A stretch of DNA of 64,000 nt, from positions 30,810,926 through 30,874,925 of the forward strand of contig CAIIXF020000002.1 in the NCBI GenBank assembly GCA_903813345.2. Direction: 5' to 3'. This stretch comes from Owenia fusiformis (taxonomy: Eukaryota > Annelida > Polychaeta > Sabellida > Oweniidae). Numbering within the stretch: the first letter of the stretch is position 1; the number at the start of each line of letters is the position of its first letter. Positions 11,627 to 22,657 of this stretch are shown here, one piece after another. The notes under the pieces were generated by a model that was not told where the DNA came from, ran no database searches, and was given only the letters and a program-made list of their open reading frames with translations. A program made the position numbers and the translations under genes.

Positions 11627-12545
11627 CCTAAAGGTAAACTGAAGTTGCCGATTTTCACAGTATTCACCTTTCCACAAAGTAAAGAAAATCGATAATTTCC
11701 GACGCGCTGATTGGTTGTATACAAATGAGTCAAATCAATGACGTCAATGATGGAAAGTTTTGAAGAATTAGTACAGCCAACATAGGAATATTTTGAATTA
11801 ACTGCAATAAAAAGGATTCTATTTGCCCAACGCACTAATTATTTTTAATCAAATATGAAATATGGACGGGGCACTTTCATTCCGAATCTTATGTAATTTA
11901 ATTTAATCATTTTTTGACAGAACTATTGTTTATTAAGACTTCTCAGATCAGCCTCACATACCCGGGCTCACATGTCTCGTGCGATTGTAAACAAAAAATG
12001 TAAATTGTGAAGTTTCAAGTTACAAACAACTCGGGTTAATTATCTGATAGTGGTCAATGGTCATACAATATTCCGTTAAATGGTTATTATGTCGTAGTGA
12101 GAAGTTCCATCAGAAATTCACCATGAGTGACATTCGCGCAAAGCGTTACCTTTTGGTATTTATTCGCCATCAGCGATGTCAATAATGATCATCAATGTCA
12201 ACATATCATCAATAAACATTATATGATATACGCTCTTTCTCTGAAATCTTCCCTGTGATCATTGTTCAAAACCGATCATCAAATAACTAATTTATCCAAT
12301 GACAAGTGAAATCAGGACACCCATATCCATGTTTGTTTTCTATTTTAAAGCGTTCTCATTCTCATTATTTTAGAGAAATCCATCATCATTTTGGTTTAGA
12401 AAAATTCTACGGTCTGCGCGATCTATTTTGACAGTTTTGCTTTAGCAAGATATTTTAACAAATTGACTGTTTCTACACTGAATAAAAAAAATTCTCGGGA
12501 AAATTTGGATTGGGAGATACGCAGCGGGAAATATAGTACATTGCA
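11627..12545. other. Intergenic, nothing recognised
   Basis: No exon or repeat is recognised. A perfect TGACGTCA lies at 11739. The minus-strand ORF at 11431-11835 overlaps the antisense of the recombinase pseudogene and has no family resemblance. Confidence 0.35.
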
Positions 12546-13010
12546 ATATATATACATAGAGATTATCCTATATGAGGTTCAGGATATTGGGATTATCCCG
12601 AGGCAAATATGATATATTTGCCCGAGGGCCGCATCATGACGTAGCGGGCAGATATACTATATCTGCCCGCTCGGAGCGGGACGTAAAGCTATATCTGCCC
12701 GCTGATGAAAATATAAGTTTTTACAAACCGGCTTTATGTACCTGAAACACGTCCAAGTATGGGATGAATATGTTTATCCCATACTTGGACGTATATTGAA
12801 CGTATATTGGGAATATTTGAGAGAACAGGAAAATCCGCCCACGGCCAAGAAAACAAAACTGGACATGAATATTCTACAATATATTTCCATGATTGAACAA
12901 TGTGAACCAGATGACCAAAATTGGTATGGAATAAACATATTATCCTATAGTCGGGCATACTCGATAATCCCAATATCCTTAACCTCATATAGGATAATCT
13001 TTATATATGT
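12546..13010. mobile_element. 465-bp TIR element packed with internal hairpins
   Basis: About 50-bp inverted ends (GATTATCCTATATGAGGTTC on the left, complement on the right at 12961-13010) enclose several perfect small palindromes. These are GGGCAAATATGATATATTTGCCC-type (12601-12625), GCGGGCAGATATACTATATC-type (12648-12673) and CCAAGTATGGGATGAATATG-type (12751-12788). The ORFs on both strands follow from this symmetry. No transposase is present; the class is uncertain. Confidence 0.7.
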
Positions 13011-13622
13011 CACGCTCCTCATCAATTCTATATCCCAATGTTTGCAAGTATAATATTTTCAAGATACGATCTGATATGACTTGCAGAAATAAATAGGAAG
13101 TAATCGTTTAGTTGATTGAATTATGGAAGTAGTGAAGTCAATGATTTAATGAATAAGAGCAAATGTTTTTACTAATTTGAACAGGTCATTCATCAAATGA
13201 CACTGAAGATTAACTTAAAGTAGATTGTCTATCTATATATTTTTATGCATGGGAGACATGTTATAATGTTGGTGAACTAATGATTATGATAATTTCACCT
13301 GTTCACATCCAGTTCCTATCATGATTGAAAACTGACCGGGAGTAATTCTCTTCAAATTATTTACTCATTATGAACAGAAATTTAACATTTAAATCGCTTA
13401 GAAGGCGTAAATAAATGTCAATTTGACGTTCAATAAAAATCCGTCAATAATTTACTGATTACTTGCACATTTGAAGAGGTAAAACTTACAGCAATCAACC
13501 GAGGATATTTGTTTTTCGCGAGAAAAAGTTTCTCTCATTGACGTCACAGATTTTTAAGCAGCTCATTATTATATATAAGGCTACAACTATAATTGGACTA
13601 AGAGTGGCATAATAAGTTTATA

Positions 13623-13763
13623 TAATGGTTCATTCTGTATATCGTGTTTTTTATACTCTCGTGAGTATATGATATATTCACTCGTTCGCTACGCTCACTT
13701 GTGAATATATCATATACTCACTCGAGTATAAATTTTAAACACGATATACAGAATGACCCATTA
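13623..13763. repeat. ~140-bp near-perfect hairpin
   Basis: TAATGGTTCATTCTGTATAT at the left is mirrored by ATATACAGAATGACCCATTA at the right. Inner arms of GTATATGATATATTCAC face each other around the loop TCGTTCGCTACGCTCAC. The loop resembles that of the foldback at 2350 and 27240. It is a foldback/MITE-type repeat. Confidence 0.8.
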
Positions 13764-15152
13764 GTACTATATAACCTCATAATATCCTAGGCTTAGAGGA
13801 AAATGTTTTATACTGTAATAGCAAATTGTAATTTATGACGTAATTTAATGGAAAAAGTCATTGGTGAGTTTGTGACACAATGTATTTAATCATTTTTTAA
13901 ATTTTCGTCCAATTTTTTTCAAATTTCCACCAGTTATTCACAATATTTACGCCACGTGTCTCCAAGAGTTTAGTAATATCATACAAAATTTATAAAATGT
14001 TATGACTGATAAAGGACCATGCACCTTTTTTCCTTACAGAGTGTATATATCTGTATATGTAAATGACACCATAATGATGCACTGTTATTTGGAAAATAAT
14101 ATTCAAAATCAAAACAATTTGGCCACTTGTTTGGCTACTATTACAAAATACTTTTTACTTTTACATATGTAGTTATTTTTATTCAATTAATGTTTCTCTT
14201 ACTTGATATGTGCAATTTATAAATATACGTATTTCTGCGTTGTCCTGGGGTTGATAAATGATTATCATAGTACCCTTTGTTCATTCTTTAAATTGAATGA
14301 ATTAAACGCTAATAATGAAACGTATCAAAACAATAGTGAGAATGTAAGCATTTTGTTATCTTCTCCCTTTCAAAAGTTAGCCGATGAAAGATTGATTTGC
14401 ATTCTAAAATGGAACATGATGGAATGTTTAATATGACGCACATTTTAGGTTTTTCAATGACAATATGACATTTTAAGGAATTTATTTGAAAATGGTCCAT
14501 ACATAAATGACTGTATATAAAATAGTCTATAACAAATGAATTCCAAAACGGTGTCTATAATTACAAACATTTTTTTGTTGCAATCAGTCAAACTAACACG
14601 AAAGTATAAATGTCACATAAATGCCAATCGGTTAACGCTAGCAGAATTACTGGTATATTCCATATTCCTTAATTTGACAACCAGTTGACAACCAGTTGTA
14701 TCAATTTGACATGATTTATACAAAACGAAATCCAAAACGTCATCAATCAACGTCAATGTAAATATAAATATCATTATGTAACAACATCACATGATTTACA
14801 GTGTCAAATGGCGAGCCTTCATTATTAAATATTTGCGTCCCATCAATGATCGTTTAAGCCACGGATCTGGCTAGATACAAAGTATCTTTGAGAAAATGGC
14901 AATGTTCAATTCTGCATCCATACGTCATTGACTTAATGCTAGAAACAAACTGCTATGGATTCAACTTCTATTACGTGCGCCATTGACTCCTTAAGGCCAA
15001 ATATTCAACGTCCTTTGTTTGACTCTTGGCTATGACGTCAATCGAATGCGCACTCTCAAAAAAGCGAGTCTTCCTAGATCCTGCTACCAGCATCTCTTTT
15101 CTTTATGACTGAACGTCATTAAAAACTTCCACAATGAACAAAAGATTACAGT
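13764..15152. other. Intergenic, nothing recognised
   Basis: This stretch is AT-rich with no coding run of recognisable composition. It includes one perfect TGACGTCA (15033) and the 3' flank of the minus-strand PH-like gene. I could not pick out a convincing polyadenylation signal for that gene. Confidence 0.35.
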
Positions 15153-16369
15153 TCACGTCCCGATGTCGTTATCTTCCTCTGTGTCTTCCTCCAAAGTTGG
15201 CATGACGGGAGATCTCGGAATTACGGGAGATCTCGAGCCTGCGCGAGTTCGCATAAAATCGTCACTTTTTAAAGTTTGAACCCAACTATCTAAATCACAA
15301 GAGTTTGTGCAGCTAAGTACCACTGTGGCACCATCTGGCCGTGTCGATACTAATTGGAACGTGTTATCTTTATTGTCTAAACGTTCCACGTTGTAGTTCT
15401 TTAAATTGATGTAAGAAGTTTGACCGCCAAATCTTTTATCTTGGTTCACTATTGCGTAATGGTCAAAGTTGCTACTGTACACTTTGACATACACTCGCAA
15501 CTTCCGTTCTCTGTCGTTTAATTTCAAGTGCATGTATAGACGACCTGATTTCTTCTCAATGCTTTCGTGTTCTAAAGAACAATTTGGAACGTGAAAATCT
15601 GCACGTAAGGAATGCATTGTTGTTTCTAAATCGCAAGAATTCTCCATGTCTAAAGCACTCATGTCATTCAGTTTAGTCCCTAATAACAAAATTAAAATCG
15701 TTCTATAGTGCCTAAACTGTACCTTATTGCTTCCCAAAGATCGTTTTATTATAAATTGTCCAACAAATCGTTTCCGGCTCTTTGTATATTATGCAATTTA
15801 CGCCCACTTAGGTGAAATGCTGAGATTAACGAAATACGAAGTAGACTCGAGAGTTATTCCCCCTTGATACTCTTGACAAATCGGTTCCTAATCTCATAGA
15901 AGGTAACGCTAGGCTCCTCGAGCTCTCAAGTTATTATATGAGTGTTGATATTTACGTCAAATGAAATATTGCAAGGTCTGATCGTACGTTGCTAAGTCTT
16001 GATGATCCTTTGGATAACCTAGTCAATATCTCATAGAAAAGATCCGTGTTTGAAGATATTTTTATCGATGAGTGATAGCCTTATATAATGTTAATAAAAG
16101 TTGCACCACAGCCAGGTTTTGTTACGTCCTTTGTTATATGATGAATGACATGGTTCGTCGGATGATTCCTGATGAATCCGCTATAAGCTCGTCGTGTTAA
16201 CCTGCAGTGTTTTTAAATCCAGCATATGGTGTTTAAGAGCTGTAGAGAATATGATATGTATTCTACTTGCAACAAAAAACGGATGATCGAATATTATTGC
16301 AAATGTAAGGCGTCGTATTTCGCTATTCAACCATCTCGTTAATTAATTACTTGCTTCTACTGCAGGCAT
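15153..16369 (-). CDS. PH-domain-like protein, two coding exons, 181 aa
   Basis: Proposed structure on the minus strand: exon 1 at 16369-16351 (MPAVEA plus one base), intron with GT at 16350 and AG at 15680, exon 2 at 15679-15153. Phases fit and total 546 nt including the stop. Residues from about 48 to 145 look like a pleckstrin-homology fold: KSGRLYMHLKL opens a strand, YINLKNYNVERLDNKDNTFQ covers mid-domain strands, and the helix end has the conserved tryptophan in DLDSWVQTLKS. An acidic tail with repeated RSPV and EEDTEEDND follows. PH domains typically bind phosphoinositides or proteins at membranes; the ligand is unknown. An alternative single-exon start at 15737 would give 194 aa, but it reads through the TTTGTTATTAG acceptor. 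A minimal ATGTGA upstream ORF sits three bases before the start, and a possible acceptor (CTATTTGCAG) lies upstream, implying a spliced 5'UTR. The orthologue is not identified. Confidence 0.6.
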
Positions 16370-17112
16370 TTCACATCTGCTCTCTGCAAATAGAATTAAA
16401 ACACAAATGTCATTCAGATTCTCAAACTGCAATATCTTCATAGACTCTGCACAGAGGTGTATTTTTGGAAAATATCGTGAAACACATATTCCGAAATTCA
16501 ACATTTTTGGACATACATTGTGAAAGACGTATTGTCTCAAGAGACCTGTTTCCCATATTCCTAAAATGCAATGCTTTTCTTGTTTCTAATATCATGATTA
16601 GTGTTTAATGAAAAAATGTAGAGGAATGTATCTCATAGTTTTGTAGAATGAAAAGTGGTCAATATGAATACAGGCATATACTATTGGAGAATACGCATTT
16701 TTAGTTTGGTTTAAATTAGTCATCTTATTTGAAAATAATTACGAGTGCGTACGTTACCCGGGCGTTGAAGGTACGCTATCCTGAACGTGGGAGAATCAGG
16801 ATGATGACTCTCTGATACGAACGACTTCTAATTAAAGTTGACAACAACAGATCTCATTGTTGCAAATTATGACCGTTTAATACGACACTAAATCCATCGG
16901 AAATATCTGATAAACAGAAAGTGATAGCGTGTTAATTAATACAACCTGTGAGTGACTTCATTCTATCAATTTTGACTTAACGTTGGAATTTACTAAATTT
17001 AATTTCTTAATGTCAGATTTTTCACACATTCATAAATATTAGGATCGTAAATGAAAATGCATGTAAAAGGGAATAACACAGTTTGGAAGTCCATTCTCCT
17101 TGTATCGACATT
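16370..17112. other. Upstream flank of PH-like gene, nothing else recognised
   Basis: On the minus strand this region would contain the 5'UTR exon(s) and promoter of the PH-like gene. A pyrimidine-rich acceptor (TTCTATTTGCAG on the minus strand, near 16390) is the only element I can point to. Confidence 0.3.
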
Positions 17113-17359
17113 TACCAATGGCAATTATTGAACAAGTTTACACCATTGACAATTACTGAACAAGTTTACACCATTGACAATAATTGAACAAGTTCAAACA
17201 TAATTTGACAATTATTGAACAAATTTACACCATTGACATTTATAGAACAAATTTACACCATTGGCAATTATTGAACAAGTTTACACCATTGACAATTATT
17301 GAACAAGTTTACACCATTGACAATTATTGAACAAGATAACACCATTGGTAATTATTGAA
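17113..17359 (+). repeat. 28-bp minisatellite, about 9 copies
   Basis: The unit is ACCATTGACAATTATTGAAC followed by AAGTTTAC. Copies differ by a few substitutions and one irregular spacer (AAGTTCAAACATAATTTGAC). It lies in otherwise featureless DNA. Confidence 0.9.
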
Positions 17360-17940
17360 GTTCGGGAAATCTGATCATGATTGGCGGATTCAATGTTAAT
17401 TTTCCCGATGTAAATGGATGCAAATCTGCCGTAAGCTTTGAAACAATAAATAGACATGAACGTTCTTGATTGCAGAGATGTAATTTACAAGCTAGATACT
17501 TTATCTGTTAATTTATCTTTAATGATTTTAGATACATCATCTTTTAGTTCCGTTACCACTTGTCGTTAAAAACATGTTTACCTGTTTGAAACATTATATC
17601 AACTAAATGTGTTACAAAGGCAATTGGACAAATCCAATTATTGGAAATTAAGTACCTAGTGCAAATCGAAGGAGAAAGATTTGATAAAACAGAGAAAAAC
17701 AAAGGGACCGGCTCAAAGGTGGTAGATTTTCTTTCCCGGAAGGAATAGATTCACTTCCTCGTAAATAGTTTCATTAACGCACGTTATTTATCCATTTTGA
17801 AAGAAAATTGTTTTCCGGTGAAATACTTGTATTAAGTGTAAAAAACTTATACTAATAACTTTCAAACTTATACATCTAATTGTGATTGTTTGGTTTAGGT
17901 TTTCCGTTTGTGACTGGCATGAGGACCCGATTTGTTTCGA
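17360..17940. other. Intergenic, nothing recognised
   Basis: No exon, repeat or RNA gene was recognised between the minisatellite and the tandem block. Confidence 0.35.
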
Positions 17941-17944
17941 TTCA

Positions 17945-18800
17945 CCCATAACTACATGTGTTACGCGGTATATGGCATACATTCATGGTTGTGCGGTATT
18001 TGTGATACGGGTGAATATGCCATACTCACCTGCGGTATATGGCATATTCCGCAGGTGAGTATGCGATATTCCGCAGTGAATATGCGATACATTGATTTCA
18101 GTGAATACCCGATACTCACCTGCGGAATATGTCATACTCACTTGCGGAATATGCCATATACCGCAGGTGAATATGACATATACCGCAGGTGAAAACGTGA
18201 TACAGAAAGCCTTGATTTGATTGGTTGCGAGAACCGACTCTAAATGTAAAACTACGCTGGATTACCAATAAAGTTAGTGCGTCGAGTACTAATATATGAA
18301 TCCTGGATTGATTGAGAAAGTTTATTACGCGAGATTGGTGACTGATACTTCTGATAATTTAATATATTCGATACACAGTACTTGTTACGCGGTATACGGC
18401 ATACATTCATGGTTGCGCGGTATTTGTGATACGGGTGAATATGCCATACTCACCCGCGGTATATGGCATATTCCGCAGGTGAGTATGCGATATTCCGCAG
18501 TGAATATGCGATACATCGATTTCAGTGAATACCCGATTGTCACCTGCGGAATATGTCATACTCACTTGCGGAATATGCCATATACCGCAGGTGAATATGA
18601 CATATACCGCAGGTGAAAACGTGATACAGAAAGCCTTGATTTGATTGGTTGCGAGAATCGACTCTAAATGTAAAACTAAGCTGGATTACCAATATAATTA
18701 GTGAGTCGAGTACTAATATATGAATCCTGGATTGATTGAGTAAGTTTATCACGCGAGATTGGTGACTGATACTTCTGCTAAGTTAATATATTCGATACAC
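17945..18800 (+). repeat. Two-copy tandem repeat (~424-bp unit) of CCGCAGGTGA palindromes
   Basis: TTACGCGGTATATGGCATAC at 17961 recurs (one change) at 18385, giving a unit of about 424 bp. Inside each unit, E-box-containing words CACCTGCGG and CCGCAGGTG alternate in both orientations with GTATATGGCATA or GAATATG(A/C)CATA, forming hairpins such as CACCTGCGGTATATGGCATA with its mirror. A partial third copy is at 18914-18990. Open frames across it are repeat artefacts. Confidence 0.85.
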
Positions 18801-18909
18801 AGTACTGTTGATTCAGTAATCATTATAATAATTTATAACGATTTACTTGTTCGTTCAATCGATGCAATTGACAATTGCGTACTTCCGTATCACGTTCTCA
18901 TTGGTTAGT

Positions 18910-18995
18910 GTTTATGCCATATACCGCAGGTGAATCTGTCATACACCGCAAGTGAATATGCCATATTCGTTGCGGAATATGACATATTTTTGTAT
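18910..18995 (+). repeat. Partial third copy of the CCGCAGGTGA repeat
   Basis: GCCATATACCGCAGGTGAAT and ATGCCATATTCGTTGCGGAA repeat words of the tandem block just upstream. The copy is short and diverged. Confidence 0.7.
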
Positions 18996-19270
18996 CGTGT
19001 TTACCGCGTAATGTATGTAAACAAAAAATCAAGCGTCTTATGTTGTTGAATATCTGTTCGATACTCGGTTCAGCTCATTACGTTTGTTGTTCAGTTACTG
19101 AGATAGTATTAGAAAGTTTTTTTCAAGTACCTATCCGAGCTATCTATGTTTTGATAAAGTTAAACAGGATCATGTACATGAAGTTAGTATCAATGAACTC
19201 TTAACGATGTCATTGCTCCGTAGCGGACACAATTTATTGACACCTTCCACAGTAACAGTAAATAAGTTAT

Positions 19271-19356
19271 GCCTGGATCACATTTGCACCGATTAATCGA
19301 ATACAATTTTGAAAATATACTCAATTGGCCGATAAATAGGAACAAATGTGACTCTG
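19271..19356. repeat. Small palindromic repeat, related to 20775-20911
   Basis: GCCTGGATCACATTTGCACC and the mirrored GGAACAAATGTGACTCTGC match the ends of the better-preserved palindrome at 20775-20911. The shared core is CAATTGGCCGATAAAT. It looks like a decayed foldback copy. Confidence 0.6.
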
Positions 19357-19366
19357 CAAGTATTTG

Positions 19367-19571
19367 CAAATGCAACTAACGGCTATCGGCTACCGGATTG
19401 ACCTATTTATTTGCATAAAGCAACCCGTAATTTACGAACAACCCATTTGTCAGATTAAATCATTATTTAGGTCAGCCATTGCTAATGAGGCGAGTGCTGG
19501 CAGGTTCATGTTTAAATGAGTTTGCCATTGCAATCAACCCGGTAGCCGATAGCCGCTATTTGCATTCGCGA
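19367..19571. repeat. Inverted repeat, ~36-bp arms, 130-bp spacer
   Basis: GCTATCGGCTACCGGATTG near 19385-19402 is mirrored by CAACCCGGTAGCCGATAGC near 19536-19555; the similarity extends to a mirrored TTTGCATT-type word on each outer side. It is adjacent to another foldback and is unexplained. Confidence 0.6.
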
Positions 19572-19743
19572 GTACAAGCTCAGGTATTACACGCTACTCG
19601 TGTTTTGGACGAAAACAAGACGTACGCGTACTACGGTCAGTCAATCAATACTCATTGTATATTGTCGTACAGATTTCTCCATCATAAAGTAAAGCCCGTG
19701 TTTTGAACGGAATGTCAATGCACTCAACGTTTTCAATAAACAG

Positions 19744-20234
19744 GGGTGCACTCTATGCGTAGGAAGTGTCGATTAACTCAAAACTGTTACGACGTAACCA
19801 ATAATTTTGATGAAGAGGGAGCAATGCCACCAATGTCGCTAAACTCAGACACCTCGGGAACAAACATGGGTATGCAAAAAGTTAAACTTCCGATGGTCGT
19901 TACATTTCATTGATATCCATTCTATCTAGGTTTCCCACTTGTTTCATCATTTAGTTAATAAATTGGCCTCGTATTTGTCTTGATTAAAGTATGAATATCC
20001 CTTTAAGAGAATGAAACCTGATTACGCGTCTTACAGGTTGAAGAGACTCATAAATAATATAGCCAGAAGACAATACCCGACTCATATGCTTCTTAATATA
20101 ACATAAAAGCTACAGCAGAGCACGATGAACAAAATGCGATTACCCGACAAAAGGAAACGGACAAGAGGACAAAACCCGTACCCAAAAGGCAAAACCTTTT
20201 GGAGAAGGGTATGGACCATAGTGGAAATGAATGA
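19744..20234 (+). CDS. Candidate C-terminal exon pair of an unidentified protein (5' partial)
   Basis: Exon 19744-19869 follows AATAAACAG and ends ATGG|GTATGC. Exon 20116-20234 follows GCTACAG and ends in TGA. With the phase-1 junction the joined frame is open for 80 codons. The residues look coding-like: VHSMRRKCRLTQNCYDVTNN, then DEEGAMPPMSLNSDTSGTNM, then (A)EHDEQNAITRQKETDKRT and a short basic end. A basic patch followed by a Ser/Thr/acidic-rich stretch would suit the cytoplasmic tail of a membrane receptor, but no transmembrane exon was found upstream. The second acceptor is a NAGNAG site (CAGCAG), so one residue could be optional. I do not recognise the family, and chance exons remain possible. 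Confidence 0.35.
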
Positions 20235-20774
20235 AGTGGGCAGAACCAAGATGTTGTTCGTGGGAACAATTTATTGTGCTGTCATTTTAGACAGTATGGT
20301 AACTTGAATTAGTAACACAAGAAAAATGTCCCCGGAGATATCTTGATGCCTTGAAAGTCAATTATTACGCTTAGCTCCCGAAGGTCATATTTTCAACCTG
20401 TCAAATCGATAAAAACATGAAACACAGTAGGCTAAATATCATATTTTCTTTTTGCCTTAACCATACCTTTTTACTTTGTGACGTTTCGTCTAGCATGTTC
20501 GTTTGACTTTCTCAAATTGCTTGAAGTTGTAGCTTGACCTTGAGACTTAATTACTAATTTGTCCCACATACTTGATAATTGGTGATTGCCTGAGTCTCTA
20601 TTCATGCACTCTTTTTCTTTCTTGATGTTAATTGACTCTTTAATCCAAAGTTTATTTCTGAGACCTTCATTGTCTATAACCTTGACAATTGACTTTTTAA
20701 TCCAATGTTTATTTCTGTGACCTTCATGGTAACGTAAACGAAACGTAACAAAGTAAAACAAAGGCATGGCAATA
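20235..20774. other. Putative 3' flank, nothing recognised
   Basis: No exon is recognised. An AATAAA lies further right at about 20928, beyond the next palindrome. The 131-aa minus-strand ORF at 20471-20866 partly covers that palindrome and shows no family features. Confidence 0.3.
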
Positions 20775-20911
20775 TCTGGGTCACATTTACTCCGATTCAT
20801 CGGCCGGTGCCCGGCCAATTGAGTATTTTGTTCAAAACTACATGCAACTTTGAACAAAACACTCAATCGGCCGGGCGCCGGTCGATAAATTGGTACAAAT
20901 GTGACCCAGGC
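20775..20911. repeat. ~137-bp palindrome
   Basis: CTGGGTCACATTTACTCCGA and the mirrored TACAAATGTGACCCAGG form the ends. GGCCGGTGCCCGGCCAATTG faces CAATCGGCCGGGCGCCGG. The GC-rich stems contrast with the AT-rich surroundings. It is a foldback family member (compare 19271-19356). Confidence 0.8.
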
Positions 20912-22390
20912 ATTAAGAGAAAAATAGAATAAAATATCTGATTAAGTAGGGCTAACCAGATGAATCGATTGAGTTGGTTGTTTTTTTTGTTTAACGTTAT
21001 TTTCCGTTAACTAAGGAGAATGCACTTAAGGTTGTAATATTTGAAAAATGTAATTATTTTCTCCGCGCGTTGAAATAACACAAATAGATTTCCCGAGGGA
21101 CAAAAAAGCACTTAGAAATGCTTATACAAGAGTCCCCAGTGCAAGGTAAGATCAAACTCTCAAGAAAACGTTCCTAATTGCACATGTCTTGATCGAAGCA
21201 CTGTTGATCGATAGTTTCAGATAAATATAGCAAATATCTAGGCCATGTAGCTAGGTACATAATTCGACGTCAAATCTAAATGTTTACCAAATTTCAGCGT
21301 GCTTCGAGATCATGGCGTAATGCCCAACGAACCATCAGAAGCCATCGATATCCATAAACATTTATTTATATGTTTTTATCAATCTGAAATGCCTTATATG
21401 GGTTAATATGTAACATATCATAAGTTTTATTTCATCTGAACTGCTTTTATAGAAGTAAACATCACTCGTTTATACTCTCTTAACACGCTCACAATCCATT
21501 TACCAAAATCATAACAAAAACAACAAAATGCGACACATACCCAGGAGTACATTGTTATAATTACTGAGACATCAATAGTTTGTTATTCCATTAATGTCAT
21601 GTCAGTGAGCAATATAACAGTGAATAATAAAACAAATATTTAATTATATTTTTGGTTAATACCTGTGACACTTTCACAAGATGATATTACACCAGCCCTT
21701 CGGGTTTCGTGGAATATCACTTGTGAAAGATGTATAGGTATTCGCCTCAATATAATTGAATATTTGTATAATACGTATATGCATTTGCACCTGAACATCA
21801 ATATATGTGAGTACATGTTATCTCTTACATGTATTTGCTGGTATTTGCTGGTACGTGTATCTCGATAATTAAAAAAAAGTTAAACCAGTTATTGCAATAT
21901 ATTTTATGATGAAAACAAACGTAACAGAGCAAATATTTATCAATTGGTTGTTCTGTAAAGAAATAGTATTATCATGCGTTATGAAAGGAAAACTAGTTTT
22001 GTGATAGATATGCACTCCGCTGGGTCATAAGTTTCATGGTGATGAAAAATTAGACCGTTATTGGAATTGATTTTATGATGAAAACAAATATTTATCTGTA
22101 ACATTGCCATTTTCATGTTTTTATATTTTTCACTTTTCATATTGATCAGTCCTATATATTTTAACTACCAATTGGTTGTTACAGTATGTAATGTTTGTTA
22201 TGATATTCTAAATGCATAAAATACATATACAGCTCAACAATGATCAACTATCTGTAAGTGCATCTTCAAAGTTAGAAACGTTTCTACATCGATCTAGATC
22301 TGATCAAATCTGATATAATTGAATGATCAAACATCCATTTATAATAGTGTTTCGTATGATTTTCAGGACCCGGTCCTGTTTTGCCAATAT
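20912..22390. other. Intergenic, nothing recognised
   Basis: AT-rich sequence without recognisable exons. GATGAAAACAAA with GAATTGATTTTATGATG near 22060 is partly mirrored near 26790 (AAAATCAATTCCAATAACGG), so the inverted relationship of the next block may extend outward. Confidence 0.35.
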
Positions 22391-22657
22391 AATTGATAGT
22401 TAAACGAGACTTACCTTGGTAAGTTGAAGTTTGACTGTAGTTCTACCGAACTGTATGCAGGAACAAAGAGATTATATGAGAGAGCGGTCAGCTGCTGGTT
22501 AATCACTATTGAGAGCATTGAGTGATCACATTGTCATGATGCAGGAACAATTTGGGAGGGATAGGGTGGGATATAATCTCTTTGTTCCTGCATACAGTTC
22601 GGTAGAACTACAGTCAAACTTCAACTTACCAAGGTAAGTCTCGTTTAACTATCAATT
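22391..22657. repeat. Perfect inverted repeat, 87-bp arms, 93-bp spacer
   Basis: Arms 22391-22477 and 22571-22657 are exact reverse complements by direct reading. They contain GACTTACCTTGGTAAGTTGA, which presents GTAAGT splice-donor-like words on both strands. The spacer contains AGAGCGGTCAGCTGCTGGTT, repeated in inverted form at 26517-26541. Perfect arms in decayed surroundings suggest recent formation or gene conversion. Confidence 0.9.

Noticed and set aside
15153-15737. Single-exon 194-aa start for the PH-like gene
   Set aside because: It would translate through a strong acceptor (TTTGTTATTAG) into a hydrophobic run; the two-exon model has matching phase and a better start.
17932-18752. 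ORFs of 70-106 aa with repeated CGICHTHLR/YTAGEYDIYRR-like text
   Set aside because: Translations of the 424-bp tandem palindrome repeat on both strands; no coding signature.
20125-20307. 60-aa ORF starting MNKMRLPDKRKR
   Set aside because: It lies in a different frame from the splice-compatible reading used for the exon pair at 19744-20234; both cannot be real and the spliced one has matching phases.
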